DNA from: CALKAL01 sp051846895
GTDB lineage: Bacteria; Bacillota; Bacilli; Bacillales; Alkalibacillaceae
Assembly (NCBI GenBank): GCA_051846895.1
Contig: JBPYCQ010000012.1
Span: 28,902-92,901, forward strand
Direction of reading: 5' to 3'
Length of the DNA: 64,000 bases
The position numbers and the translations under genes are program-made. The notes under the pieces were generated by a model. It saw nothing but the letters and a program-made list of their open reading frames with translations. It was not told where the DNA came from and made no database searches. Below, in pieces: positions 1 to 8,553 of this stretch (the first letter of the stretch is position 1; every line of letters begins with the position of its first letter).

Positions 1-216
1 ATTATGATTTCGACCCGCATTTGGTAATTCAAAAAAAGTTAATTCCGTTCCTGGGTTTCCTATCTCGTCACCGTAGAATAAGTGATAAACTGATGTATCA
101 TCTTGGTTAACAGTCTTCTTAACTAACCGTAAGCCTAGAATTTTTGTATAAAACTCAACATTTTTCTTTGCATTTGCCGTGATTGCTGATAAATGATGTA
201 TACCAAATAATTGCAT
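1..216 (-). CDS. VOC-family ring-cleaving dioxygenase / glyoxalase, N-terminal part only
   Basis: The first 72 codons are present; the rest lies left of the window. The start MQLFGIHHLSAIT with GLRLVKKTVNQDD is typical of the MhqO/YkcA-type vicinal-oxygen-chelate proteins. In that family HHLSAIT carries a metal-ligand His of the first VOC module. Family members are Fe(II)-dependent ring-cleaving dioxygenases or glyoxalase-like enzymes, often induced by quinones and acting in the cytosol. The ATG at 216 follows a GGATGAG ribosome site. ATG at 220 is out of this frame. Substrate cannot be stated from this fragment. Confidence 0.8.
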   Translation of the reverse strand, partial: MQLFGIHHLSAITANAKKNVEFYTKILGLRLVKKTVNQDDTSVYHLFYGDEIGNPGTELTFFELPNAGRNHN

Positions 217-279
217 GCATCTCATCCTTTCTTAGCAAGTCTTTATAAAAATTTTATCTAATGCTTTGAATAACTTAAA

Positions 280-1497
280 TTAAATAAATTCGGGATTTCT
301 CTTTACATTAATGAACCATAGACAACCTACGAATACAAGTAAAATGGCCGTCATTTGATATAGCGCCGTGAAGCTTAGGAAATCGACGACTATATAACTA
401 AATAGTGGTCCTAACGCCGAACCGACATCAACAGCTACAGTATAAGCTGTCATTACCCCAACTTTTGACGTTTTAGAAGCAACATCTGAGGCAAGAGAAT
501 CTGTAACAGTTACTAATATTGTGGACAATAGCTGAAAAATTAGTAATAACATTAACAATATGACTAAATTGATTTGTATTGTAAATAAAAAGAACACGAC
601 ACTCGCTGATATAAACACAAAAACAAGCATCGGAATCCTACCAAATTTTTCATCCGACCATTTACCAACAAGTGGTGCAAGAACAGGATCCCATCCCCAC
701 TTAATAGCTTGCATAACACCCGATATCGAAGCAGCTCCTATTATAAATCCAAAGACGACTAATTCAGTTGTCATATGTAATTCTACTAATCGACTTAACG
801 TAGATAAGAAAATTCCAAACACAACCATCGCCATCACAACTCCGGTTAGGAGAATCGCCCAGACTTGTTTATTTTTCCAATAAGATTGAGAAGGTTTGTT
901 ATTACTTCTGGATTTATCTCGACTATTTGCTTCTTTAGTTTTCGGAATATACTTTATGACAAAAGGTAAACTTGAAATAGATATAATTGCAAATGCTGTT
1001 GTTACAAAAGTAATACCAATTGAATCTGCGAGTAACCCACCAATTAACATCCCAACAAGACCACCTAACCCCCACAATCCGTTATACTTACCAATTAAGC
1101 GGCCGCGATTACGATCACTGGCTACTTCAATAACAGTTAGGAAACCACCAAGACGTAAAAATGACCAAGCAACTCCCCAAATCATCCGCATGAAAAGCAA
1201 AATGATAAAACTTTGAAACATCCCATAAGACATCGTTGAAAAACTAGCGAGCAGAACAGCAATAATTACACCTGTTCGTTTACCCATACGATGATAAAAC
1301 CAACCGACTAAAGGATTAATGGGCAGGCGAATTAATCGATTAACTGATAACAAAACGCCAACCTGCCATAATGCGGTAAGCCCAAATTTCTCCCAATATA
1401 TCGGAAGTACTATAAATAACATCGCGTCCCCAATCACACAAGCAGCAGTAATTAACGCGATAATTGATACTCTTTTATCTTCACTATAGTTATGCAT
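280..1497 (-). CDS. MFS transporter, 12 transmembrane segments
   Basis: A 405-aa hydrophobic protein of the usual major facilitator length. The loop between the second and third membrane segments has the MFS signature-like stretch NPLVGWFYHRMGKRTG (about residues 61-76). A charged central loop near residues 190-210 (KTKEANSRDKSRSNNK) separates two six-helix halves. The second half repeats the motif as PLVGKWSDEKFGRIP. It should export or import a small solute in the plasma membrane using the ion gradient; substrate unknown, drug efflux possible. ATG at 1497 has an AAAGAGGAT ribosome site. The upstream gap contains a 21-bp repeat array. Confidence 0.85.
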   Translation of the reverse strand: MHNYSEDKRVSIIALITAACVIGDAMLFIVLPIYWEKFGLTALWQVGVLLSVNRLIRLPINPLVGWFYHRMGKRTGVIIAVLLASFSTMSYGMFQSFIILLFMRMIWGVAWSFLRLGGFLTVIEVASDRNRGRLIGKYNGLWGLGGLVGMLIGGLLADSIGITFVTTAFAIISISSLPFVIKYIPKTKEANSRDKSRSNNKPSQSYWKNKQVWAILLTGVVMAMVVFGIFLSTLSRLVELHMTTELVVFGFIIGAASISGVMQAIKWGWDPVLAPLVGKWSDEKFGRIPMLVFVFISASVVFFLFTIQINLVILLMLLLIFQLLSTILVTVTDSLASDVASKTSKVGVMTAYTVAVDVGSALGPLFSYIVVDFLSFTALYQMTAILLVFVGCLWFINVKRNPEFI

Positions 1498-1587
1498 CGA
1501 TCAATCCTCTTTCATATCACGTAATAGTATAGATTACCATAATAAGCAAGAGATGAATATATTTTTGGGCTCATCTTGAATCTTTAA

Positions 1588-1931
1588 CGGCCGTTGTGTG
1601 CTCCTTTTCGGCTGTCGTGCGCTTTTTTTCGGCCGTCGTGCGTTCCTTTTCGGCTGTTGTGTGCTTCATTTCGGCCGTCGTGCGCTTCATTTCGGCCATC
1701 GTGCGCTCCTTTTCGGCCATCGTGCGCTTCATTTCGGCCATCGTGCGCTCCTTTTCGGCCATCGTGCGCTCCTTTTCGGCCATCGTGCGCTCCTTTTCGG
1801 CCGTCGTGCGCTCCTTTTCGGCCGTCGTGCGCTTCATTTCGGCCGTCGTGCGCTCCTTTTCGGCCGTCGTGCGCTTCATTTCGGCCGTCGTGCGCTTCAT
1901 TTCGGCCGTCGTGCGCTTCATTTCGGCCGTC
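1588..1931. repeat. 21-bp tandem array A (16 full units)
   Basis: Sixteen complete 21-bp units start at 1588 and recur in exact register up to a partial seventeenth at 1924-1931. Each unit begins CGGCCGTCGTGCGCT or CGGCCATCGTGCGCT, followed by one of two tails (CCTTTT or TCATTT). Several frames are open on both strands because the unit is GC-rich and a multiple of three. None has a credible ribosome site, so I treat it as non-coding. It lies between the terminator of the 2010-2855 gene and the promoter side of the MFS gene. Confidence 0.95.
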
Positions 1932-1970
1932 ACATTTTTCTAATGACTCAGCCACTTCCTAAACATAAAC

Positions 1971-2004
1971 AAAATCCCGCAACATCTAATTTTTGCGGGA
2001 TTTT
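1971..2004 (-). terminator. Rho-independent terminator after the 2010-2855 gene
   Basis: AATCCCGCAA pairs with TTGCGGGATT around a short loop, with T and A runs on both sides so it could work in either direction. It begins a few bases after the stop codon at 2010. Confidence 0.85.
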
Positions 2005-2009
2005 ACGTT

Positions 2010-2855
2010 TTACCAATTGTCATCAAATTTCATGTAGTATTCGTGATCATCGGGGAATATTTCACCTTCGTGAACGATTCCGTTATTATATTCAACTCGT
2101 AGGATAATTTCGAATAAATTTTTATTTTCTACTTCCAACTCCCAACTTTCGATTGGGATACCATCATAGTTAGTTCCGGACACACTTTTCTCTAACTCGA
2201 TTTCTTTTTTACTACCGTCAGCAAACGTCACTGTAGCCACAGCTGAATAAACACGATAAAAATCAAAAGGGTGAGGACTATCTTGCTCAAATCTCCAAGT
2301 TAACATTTCTTCACCATTTTCACGGGAAGACCCCCACTCCACAGGTATTAATGGAGTTGGTTTATATAATGAACCAGGAATCCATTTAACTTCACTTGAC
2401 TTGCTTAAAGCACCTTCACTAACGATTTGATATTGATAATCTTTTTCTGGTGAAATTTTTATTTTAGCTGAAAAATTGAGTCCGCCGATATTTTTTGCTG
2501 CTTGCTCGTCCCATTGCGATTTCCCTTCTTCTCGATAGAGTAGTCTCACGTCCGAGCCTTCTGCCAATTCTCGAAAGGTCCATTCAAAATCCATGACGAT
2601 GCCATCTTCAGAAGATTCATCTACATTAGGTGAAAAATCTTCTGATAATATCCAAATTGTTTCTCTACCAATTTCTTGAATTCGCGAATAAATTCCATCC
2701 ATTTCAGAACTCACTCTAAAACTTAAATTATCTTGATTCATCGACAGGCGTTCATATTTTTCTTCAATCTTACTATTTAAAGAAAAGAAAAAAATAATAT
2801 TTAATATAATACTCCCAACTAATAAACCTGTAACAACTTTTCCAGAATTATTCAA
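2010..2855 (-). CDS. Hypothetical membrane-anchored extracytoplasmic protein
   Basis: A 281-aa protein I do not recognise. Residues about 6-26 (VVTGLLVGSIILNIIFFFSL) form one membrane segment. A polar, probably coiled-coil stretch follows (SKIEEKYERLSMNQDNLSFRV). The rest is acidic and beta-rich, as in surface-exposed domains of Bacillus proteins of unknown function. The likely start is TTG at 2855 with GAGGGTGA 7 bases upstream. It appears monocistronic: a terminator follows at once and the next gene upstream is 63 bp away. No catalytic motif was seen. Confidence 0.7.
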   Translation of the reverse strand: MNNSGKVVTGLLVGSIILNIIFFFSLNSKIEEKYERLSMNQDNLSFRVSSEMDGIYSRIQEIGRETIWILSEDFSPNVDESSEDGIVMDFEWTFRELAEGSDVRLLYREEGKSQWDEQAAKNIGGLNFSAKIKISPEKDYQYQIVSEGALSKSSEVKWIPGSLYKPTPLIPVEWGSSRENGEEMLTWRFEQDSPHPFDFYRVYSAVATVTFADGSKKEIELEKSVSGTNYDGIPIESWELEVENKNLFEIILRVEYNNGIVHEGEIFPDDHEYYMKFDDNW

Positions 2856-2917
2856 AAAATGTCACCCTCAGCATATGTATTTAATCTCTCTAATATTAAT
2901 TGAATATTCATATAAAA

Positions 2918-3448
2918 TCAATAACTCTTTATATCTATCCAAAACCGTTTAACAATATTACCATCTTCTTCTGTGAAGCTTTTATCTTCTTTGCCACCGT
3001 TATTTATGATCACTTTTTCTGAAGCGACATTATCAGCATTGCACGTAATAAGCGCACGGGTAACACCGACCTTTTCTAGTTGCAATAATGAAAGCCTTAA
3101 TATTTCCGTCGCATAGCCTTTCCCTCTTTCGCTTGGTCGAACGCCATAGCCTACATGGCCACCGATTGAAAGTAACACATCATTTAGCTCATGCCTAATA
3201 TTACAAGCACCTAACCATCTCCCACTATCCTGGACTAAAATATATGTTGTCGCAGGAACACGCCCGTCTGGTTGCTCAACCTTACCGTCTCTCCTTAATT
3301 TCTCTAAAAACTTATGATAGTCTTTTGGAAAGTACCTAAAAGTTGAAGGAACGATTTCCTCTTCAGCTTTTAACCATTCATTTATGTAATCAAAGTACTC
3401 ATATTCCATTTCAATTGTTGGTTTAATTAATTTTAACGACTTAGTCAT
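2918..3448 (-). CDS. GNAT-family N-acetyltransferase (RimJ/RimL-like)
   Basis: A 176-aa protein with the acetyl-CoA binding signature VGYGVRPSERGKGYATEIL (about residues 98-116, the R-x-x-G-x-G/A loop). It is followed by the typical ALITCNADNVASEKVIINNGG segment that closes the GNAT fold. Such enzymes transfer acetyl from acetyl-CoA to an amine in the cytosol. The substrate (protein N-terminus, antibiotic or small amine) cannot be told from sequence. ATG at 3448 follows GGGTGATTAA. The downstream neighbour is the membrane-anchored 2010-2855 protein; no operon evidence beyond same strand. Confidence 0.85.
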   Translation of the reverse strand: MTKSLKLIKPTIEMEYEYFDYINEWLKAEEEIVPSTFRYFPKDYHKFLEKLRRDGKVEQPDGRVPATTYILVQDSGRWLGACNIRHELNDVLLSIGGHVGYGVRPSERGKGYATEILRLSLLQLEKVGVTRALITCNADNVASEKVIINNGGKEDKSFTEEDGNIVKRFWIDIKSY

Positions 3449-3472
3449 TTAATCACCCACTCCATGTTTATT

Positions 3473-3501
3473 AAAAAAAGCTAGGCAAATAATCGCCTAG
3501 C
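3473..3501 (-). terminator. Terminator after the glycosylase gene
   Basis: GCTAGGC and GCCTAGC form a 7-bp stem followed, on the minus strand, by seven T residues (3473-3479). It lies 11 bp past the stop at 3512. Confidence 0.85.
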
Positions 3502-3511
3502 CTAAACTATT

Positions 3512-3949
3512 CTAAATCTTCTCCCACGGCTCAACTGGACCTTTTACAACTGTGAACAAAGGATGCGGTAAAATGTTTTGCTGTTTCTTACCCATTTGTA
3601 GCTGTTTAATCCGCTCCGGGTCCCGCGTCCGAAGCTTAGCTCGCAAATGACCCCACTCATATTCCAGCTGACCCGAAGTAACTTCAATTTGTTCATTCGT
3701 TTGATCACTCACAATTTTCGATTGATCAAAGTTATATCCCCGAGCTTTCGCTTCAATATAAACATATTCTAAATAAACCCCAATCGCATCAATTGGACTT
3801 TCATGTTTTTTAAAACGGACAAGCTGTGGGTGATTCGTATACCCTTTTGTTTCTCCTAGTAATACTTTTTGTGCCAAAAGTGTTTCGCGCCATAATGCGA
3901 CTAAACCTTTTGCGTCTAAATATTTCGGATGGATTGACCATATGCGCAT
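3512..3949 (-). CDS. Pyrimidine-dimer DNA glycosylase (endonuclease V family)
   Basis: A 145-aa protein of the Pyr_excise family, recognised by the opening MRIWSIHPKYLDAKGLVAL and WRETLLAQKVLLG. These bacterial relatives of phage T4 endonuclease V excise UV-induced pyrimidine dimers and nick the abasic site. In the T4 enzyme the N-terminal Thr amine is the nucleophile, so processing of Met and the identity of residue 2 (Arg here) make exact chemistry uncertain. It starts 11 bp after the stop of a 5'-3' exonuclease gene with GAAGGTGA as ribosome site. The pair looks like a two-gene repair operon. Confidence 0.7.
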   Translation of the reverse strand: MRIWSIHPKYLDAKGLVALWRETLLAQKVLLGETKGYTNHPQLVRFKKHESPIDAIGVYLEYVYIEAKARGYNFDQSKIVSDQTNEQIEVTSGQLEYEWGHLRAKLRTRDPERIKQLQMGKKQQNILPHPLFTVVKGPVEPWEKI

Positions 3950-3960
3950 TATTTCACCTT

Positions 3961-4824
3961 CTAGAATAAAGTGTCAATTCTTTTAAACTCTAATTCTTCA
4001 AACTTCGCCATAGCTTGATCACGATTAATTTCAAAAATCGCATCGTCCAAATGGCAATCAACATCCGCTTCACAGTATATTTCTGCCAGCTTCCTAGACA
4101 AATGAACCATTTCTAAGTCATTCTCAAATTTAGTTCGTTGAGCCTTCGTTAAACCATCAAGATTAGCTAAGATTTCGTCGAGCGACCCGAATTGTTGTAG
4201 TAGCTTTAATGCCGTTTTTTCACCGATTCCCCTTACCCCAGGGTAATTATCACTTGAATCACCCATCATCGCTTTTAACTCAATCATCTGCTTAGGGGTA
4301 ATTCCTTTTTCCTCCTGAAAACGGACGGCGTCATAAACATCATAATTTCCGTAACCCTTTTTCAGTAAAATAACTTTAACTTTTTCATCCAACAGCTGCA
4401 AAATATCTTGATCCCCAGTCAAAATATGAACGTGAGCTTCATTTTTATAAATCTGTGCTAACGTGCCGATACAATCATCAGCCTCATAACCTTTAATTCC
4501 GACATTCGGTATATTCATCGCTTCTGTTACTTCTTTAACTAAATCGAATTGTGGGACCAATTCTTCAGGTGGTGCACCACGATTCGCTTTGTATTCTTTA
4601 TATAAATCGTTTCTGAATGTATGGCTACCCATGTCCCAGCATGCAACAACATGAGTTGGCTTAAATGTATTCGTTGCAGTTATTAAATGTCTGACGAATC
4701 CGTGAATGCCATTCGTGGGAATCCCTTTACTATTCACCATAAAATAACCACTCATCGCTGTTGCATAAAAGGCACGGAATAATAATGCCATCCCATCAAC
4801 GAGTAATACTTTCTTCTCCATCAT
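3961..4824 (-). CDS. ypcP: 5'-3' exonuclease / flap endonuclease, YpcP type
   Basis: A 287-aa protein equivalent to the 5'-nuclease domain of DNA polymerase I but free-standing, as in B. subtilis YpcP. Metal-binding acidic residues are visible in LLVDGMALLFRAFYA (about 5-19), in IKGYEADDCIGTLA, and in ILTGDQDILQLL. The helix-hairpin-helix follows as GVRGIGEKTALKLLQQFG. Such enzymes remove RNA primers and flaps in replication and repair. ATG at 4824, or the adjacent ATG at 4821, lies behind AGAGGGGAT. The next gene encodes the pyrimidine-dimer glycosylase. Confidence 0.88.
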   Translation of the reverse strand: MMEKKVLLVDGMALLFRAFYATAMSGYFMVNSKGIPTNGIHGFVRHLITATNTFKPTHVVACWDMGSHTFRNDLYKEYKANRGAPPEELVPQFDLVKEVTEAMNIPNVGIKGYEADDCIGTLAQIYKNEAHVHILTGDQDILQLLDEKVKVILLKKGYGNYDVYDAVRFQEEKGITPKQMIELKAMMGDSSDNYPGVRGIGEKTALKLLQQFGSLDEILANLDGLTKAQRTKFENDLEMVHLSRKLAEIYCEADVDCHLDDAIFEINRDQAMAKFEELEFKRIDTLF

Positions 4825-4854
4825 ATCCCCTCTCTCTCTACCCTATTATAATAG

Positions 4855-4891
4855 AAAAAATGGTACACTTCGACTACTAAAGTGTACCATT
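4855..4891 (-). terminator. Terminator between the small 4892 gene and ypcP
   Basis: A perfect 12-bp stem, AATGGTACACTT with AAGTGTACCATT, runs into six T residues on the minus strand. It abuts the stop codon of the 4892-5176 gene. Confidence 0.9.
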
Positions 4892-5176
4892 CTACTTTTG
4901 TTCAACTTCACGAAATTGCTTAATAAATTCATCAGGCTGCTCTTTAATATGAAGCGTAATGACCCCTTTTAACGTATGCAAGTAAAAAAATCCATACCGA
5001 TCTGACATCATTTTATAAGATAGATCTAAAACTTCACGAATATGAAACGAATTTTCGTGTGTTTCTACTTTATTTTCATATAAATAAACGTAATGTTCAT
5101 CCTCGTAATTGATTTGCTTGAAGTTCCAATGATCAATCTCTCTTCGAAATTTAACGTAAGGGTGTTTGGCTAAAAT
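4892..5176 (-). CDS. Small hypothetical protein with a non-standard (ATT) start
   Basis: An open frame of about 94 codons begins LAKHPYVKFRREIDHWNF and ends FIKQFREVEQK just before a strong terminator. The frame is bounded upstream by TGA at 5183-5185. Between that stop and the ATG-ATG pair some 57 residues in, there is no ATG, GTG or TTG. A good ribosome site (GAGGTG) lies 7 bases before ATT at 5176, so ATT initiation, as known for infC, is the simplest reading. ATT at 5179 is the alternative. Function unknown. The aromatic-rich composition, terminator and ribosome site support a real gene. Confidence 0.65.
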   Translation of the reverse strand: MLAKHPYVKFRREIDHWNFKQINYEDEHYVYLYENKVETHENSFHIREVLDLSYKMMSDRYGFFYLHTLKGVITLHIKEQPDEFIKQFREVEQK

Positions 5177-5326
5177 AATAACTCACCTCTTTTTTTATGT
5201 AAATGAGTATATTATATTTTAGCTCAATAATCTAATTATATGTTTTTCCTATATTGATATTAATATTTTTGTATCTATTATACACTCTAATTAATGTTAA
5301 ACATATTAAACAAAAATGTAAATAAG

Positions 5327-5356
5327 TTGCACCCTGGAAGCTATCTCCACCGTCTA
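5327..5356 (+). promoter_or_regulatory. ECF-type promoter of sigma module 1
   Basis: TTGCACC (5327-5333) and CGTCTA (5351-5356) are 17 bp apart. The CGTC -10 and the AC-containing -35 are typical of ECF sigma factors, suggesting autoregulation of the following sigma gene. The start codon lies about 30 bp downstream. Confidence 0.6.
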
Positions 5357-5385
5357 ATCTATGAATGCGAGAAAGGAGGCACGTA

Positions 5386-5937
5386 ATGTCTAGACATAAA
5401 AACAATGTGTCAGGTCATGACCGAATGGAAGTTTTAGAAGAATGTATGAGTGAGTACGGTACTGAAATAAAGCGTGTTATATTTTCATACGTAAGAAATC
5501 ATTCAGATACCGATGATATAACACAAGACGTATTCTTTACTGTTTATAAAAAGCTTAACGATTTTAAAGGTGAATCGTCGCTGAAAACTTGGATTTATCG
5601 AATTGCGATTAATAAGAGTAAAGATTATTTACGGTCTTTAAATGTTAGAGAAAATAAACTAATTAATAAGCTTAAAAACAATACAAATACGATAAATAAC
5701 AATCCAGAAGCATTGTCTATTCAAACGGAAACTTCTAATGAGCTTTTAACTGAAGTTTATCAATTACCTTTAAAATATCGTGAAGTGATTATCTTATATT
5801 ATTTTGAGGATTTAGATACGCAAGAAATATCAGATGCTCTAGACGTTAACATTAATACAGTAAAAGCTAGATTAAGACGGGCAAGGGAGCGTTTGAAAGA
5901 ACGACTCGAGCTCAATGGAGGTGAAAGTATTGGATAA
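5386..5937 (+). CDS. RNA polymerase ECF sigma factor (module 1)
   Basis: A 183-aa sigma-70 family protein of ECF type. Region 2 includes NHSDTDDITQDVFFTVYKKL and the -10 recognition helix SSLKTWIYRIAINKSKDYLRS. Region 4 is LPLKYREVIILYYFEDLDTQEI followed by NINTVKARLRRARERLKE. I place the start at ATG 5386, not 5365, because the AAAGGAGG ribosome site lies between them. The gene overlaps the next one by 8 bp, so synthesis of the two is probably coupled. It resembles the second ECF factor at 55921-56466. Confidence 0.9.
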   Translation: MSRHKNNVSGHDRMEVLEECMSEYGTEIKRVIFSYVRNHSDTDDITQDVFFTVYKKLNDFKGESSLKTWIYRIAINKSKDYLRSLNVRENKLINKLKNNTNTINNNPEALSIQTETSNELLTEVYQLPLKYREVIILYYFEDLDTQEISDALDVNINTVKARLRRARERLKERLELNGGESIG

Positions 5938-7723
5938 AGAATTAAGAGAGTTAAAAAACGATTATTTAAATGATCATTCCATACAGTTTACTGAACAAGA
6001 TCGCGACGGCGTTTTACAAAAAATCAATCAGTCTAAAAAAAGTAATAAAACATTCACTCCGACAAGGGTTGCCTTGACACTTGCTGCCGTGTTTTTAATT
6101 GGATTTACGATTTTATTTAGTCAATTGAATGGCGAAGATACTCCTAGTGGCTTAGGTAATAATACAGAACCTGCGATTGAAGGGTATGTCTTACAAAAAG
6201 AAGAAAACGGGTCAATTCTAGTCGTGAGCTCAGAAACGAATCAATATAATCAATATGATGCAGTGTGGTATCGCGGTGTAACCGAGGAGGTTGAGCTGGG
6301 ACGAAAAATAAAAGGCTGGCATTCGGAACAAGAAGATTCATTTCCAGCCCAGGCGTCAGCTGATCGGATAGAATTACTACCTGATGAGAGTGTACCAGGA
6401 GCCACTCTTACTAAAAAAGAGGTCATAGTAAAAGTGTTAAATTCGGATGAGCTAACCGAATTTGGATATGATTTTGTGGCGATAAAAGAGATTAATTTCA
6501 TTGAGAATAAACAAATTTGGGAAGTCATTGTAAGTAATCTTTCTAACGATTCTTTTATCACCATTCAAATCCAGGATAATTCGAATGAAGACATCTCAGA
6601 ATCGGAAAACTTGAATCTTGATTATGCAAAATACGGCAAAAGGTTTCCGGAACTTGAAGAGAAATTTATCGACTATATGAATGGTCCTAATCGTATGCTT
6701 AACGCTCTTGGAATTGAATTAAATGGAGTAGCGATTGATGAAGAAGGTACTGTTACAGTCGATTTTAAGCCATTTAGTTATAGCTTTACGACCAATGAAT
6801 CTGGAGAATTTAATAATGAAATGAAAGAAATAGTATTTAGTTTTGAAAATGTTAATCAAGTGTATTTCCAAGAAAATGGGGATAAAGAAATCTACTACAG
6901 AAAATTTGAATCGTTTGTTCAACCTTTAACAAATAAAGACCGAGAACCGACAAGTTTTAACGAAAAAGAATTTTTTAATCGATACGACGAAACATTCAAC
7001 CAATTCATTCAAAATAATGAACAACAACGATTAACAACCTTTGACTCACTGACTGACGTGAAAGTCGAATTATTAAATATAGCCTCAAATGAGTATGCAA
7101 AGGAGTTAATGGACACTTACTTTTACGAAGAAGAGGATGGGGTATACTTAGTTGCTACTCATACACCAACATCATTAAGTATAAATGAACCATACGACGT
7201 TAATAAAATTGATGAAAAAACGTATGAAATTAAGCAAGAGCACATAAGCGATTTAGACGGACATGTAATTTATACGTTTACAATCGTGTTTAACGGTGCG
7301 AATTGGGTGCTCCACCAAGTTGAATATGACATGGTATACGAATCAATTAAAACTCTACTAACTAATTACGAACAAACATTTATGCATTTAGTTAATAACA
7401 ATGAAAATCAACGTTTAACGACGTATAATTCTGCCAAAGAAGTACGAGTTGACTTTCTAAAAGTCATGACAGATAAACAAGCAGACCAACTTATGGATGA
7501 TTATATTTATGAACAAGACGGCGATGTTTACTTAACAGCAACCATTATGCCAGTCTTTATTGATATGAAAAAAGACTTTTCTCTTAACCAAATTGATCGC
7601 AATACGTATCAAGTCGAGCAAGAACATTCAAGCGACTTGCGTGGAAATGTCACCTTCATATTTACGATTAAGAAAAAGGATTACCAATGGTTTGTTGACG
7701 AAGTTGAAGTTGAACAAAGATAA
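5930..7723 (+). CDS. Large anti-sigma-like membrane protein with a C-terminal duplication (module 1)
   Basis: A 597-aa protein translated from TTG 5930, which has GGAGGTG 6 bases upstream; an earlier in-frame ATG at 5915 lies before that site. A cytosolic N-terminus (about 1-45) precedes one membrane helix (VALTLAAVFLIGFTILF). Outside are a DUF3221-like domain (GYVLQKEENGSILVVSS, then VWYRG and a PGATLTKKEV end) and a GerMN-like segment near residues 215-315. Two copies of a roughly 115-aa domain follow; both contain QRLTT, a D/E-rich YxYE motif and a THTPTS/TIMPVF strand. Position and 8-bp overlap suggest it holds the sigma factor inactive until an envelope signal arrives; that is inference. 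Confidence 0.75.
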   Translation: MDKELRELKNDYLNDHSIQFTEQDRDGVLQKINQSKKSNKTFTPTRVALTLAAVFLIGFTILFSQLNGEDTPSGLGNNTEPAIEGYVLQKEENGSILVVSSETNQYNQYDAVWYRGVTEEVELGRKIKGWHSEQEDSFPAQASADRIELLPDESVPGATLTKKEVIVKVLNSDELTEFGYDFVAIKEINFIENKQIWEVIVSNLSNDSFITIQIQDNSNEDISESENLNLDYAKYGKRFPELEEKFIDYMNGPNRMLNALGIELNGVAIDEEGTVTVDFKPFSYSFTTNESGEFNNEMKEIVFSFENVNQVYFQENGDKEIYYRKFESFVQPLTNKDREPTSFNEKEFFNRYDETFNQFIQNNEQQRLTTFDSLTDVKVELLNIASNEYAKELMDTYFYEEEDGVYLVATHTPTSLSINEPYDVNKIDEKTYEIKQEHISDLDGHVIYTFTIVFNGANWVLHQVEYDMVYESIKTLLTNYEQTFMHLVNNNENQRLTTYNSAKEVRVDFLKVMTDKQADQLMDDYIYEQDGDVYLTATIMPVFIDMKKDFSLNQIDRNTYQVEQEHSSDLRGNVTFIFTIKKKDYQWFVDEVEVEQR

Positions 7724-7799
7724 TTAAAAAAACGTTTGAGAGAAATACGGGGAAACAGATACTTATTTGCCCATCCGTTCTCTCAAACGTTTTTTAATT
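7722..7799 (+). terminator. Long terminator after sigma module 1
   Basis: A near-perfect stem of about 20 bp (AAAAAAACGTTTGAGAGA with its complement) encloses a 34-nt loop and ends in TTTTTTAATT. It could work on both strands. Confidence 0.9.
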
Positions 7800-7874
7800 G
7801 TATATTTATTAATAAGTCTCTGTTAAAGTTTAGTGTAGATAATAATGATATTTACACTAAGTTGTTGTTTGTGA

Positions 7875-7925
7875 TGAGCGGAAGCGGCGACTCCTGATCG
7901 GTAAAAGCGTCCACTGATAGCGAGT
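7875..7925. repeat. Degenerate dispersed Bacillaceae repeat (GACTCCTG type)
   Basis: GAGCGGAAGCGGCGACTCCT followed by GGTAAAAGCGTCC and GATAGCGAG matches from memory a dispersed element common between genes in Bacillus genomes, usually with GACTCCTGCGGGAAAAGCG. Here the CGGGAA block is altered. No ORF is present in 7800-7982. Confidence 0.45.
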
Positions 7926-7982
7926 CACTATAACCATTAATAAAAAGCATCATTATCTCTATTATGTCAGGAATATTAAGAA

Positions 7983-8456
7983 TTATGGTCGTGATTCGTT
8001 TTTTGAAAACCAACTTCTAAGTATCAATATGATATGTTTACCATCACTCGCATGTCCATCTTTATAAACGGTTGGTATCATGACGTAAATAGCCATTAAA
8101 TAAGAATAGAGAACAAAACCACGAAAAGGTATAATCTTTGGTAGATAATCAATAATCATTAGGTACCAAACAATCGAAGCAGATACAATATTAAAAATAA
8201 TACCACCCGCTGATATTAAAAAATCTTTATAAGTTGAAACATTATTAAGAACAAAATCAACACGTCCATAAAGGAAGTTACCTTTATATAATGTGTGTTT
8301 TCTTAAACTGAAAATTTTTTGGTCACTAGTGCCGAATCTAATCTCTCTGATCTCAGCACCAAATAATTTTAAAAATATAACATGACCATACTCATGTATT
8401 ATTACGGCAATAGGAAGAGAAACAAATATAAATAAAGCATATTCTATTAATACCAT
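7983..8456 (-). CDS. M50-like membrane metalloprotease (site-2 protease family)
   Basis: A 157-aa membrane protein with the zinc motif HEYGH (residues about 21-25) inside the first hydrophobic segment (FVSLPIAVIIHEYGHVIFLK). The C-terminal segment PTVYKDGHASDGKHI holds Asp residues in the position of the third zinc ligand (the family NxxPxxxLDG motif, degenerate here). Three or four membrane spans fit. M50 enzymes cut transmembrane proteins such as anti-sigma factors or peptide precursors. It is the next gene after ECF module 1, on the opposite strand, so a link to anti-sigma cleavage is possible but unproven. Confidence 0.7.
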   Translation of the reverse strand: MVLIEYALFIFVSLPIAVIIHEYGHVIFLKLFGAEIREIRFGTSDQKIFSLRKHTLYKGNFLYGRVDFVLNNVSTYKDFLISAGGIIFNIVSASIVWYLMIIDYLPKIIPFRGFVLYSYLMAIYVMIPTVYKDGHASDGKHIILILRSWFSKNESRP

Positions 8457-8553
8457 GAGCGTTCTCCCTTCAAAAGTACTTTTTTGTGATGATTATTATT
8501 AATGTATTTTACTAATTTGATCAGAAAAAAAATTATCGAGTGAGCCTGCTTTT

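Noticed and set aside
560..1216. Plus-strand frames within the MFS gene
   Set aside because: Shadow frames of the minus-strand transporter with no ribosome site.
1571..2107. Open frames of 115-169 codons across array A on both strands
   Set aside because: They are a by-product of a stop-free 21-bp unit; several frames overlap, none has a ribosome site, and the array is flanked by a terminator.
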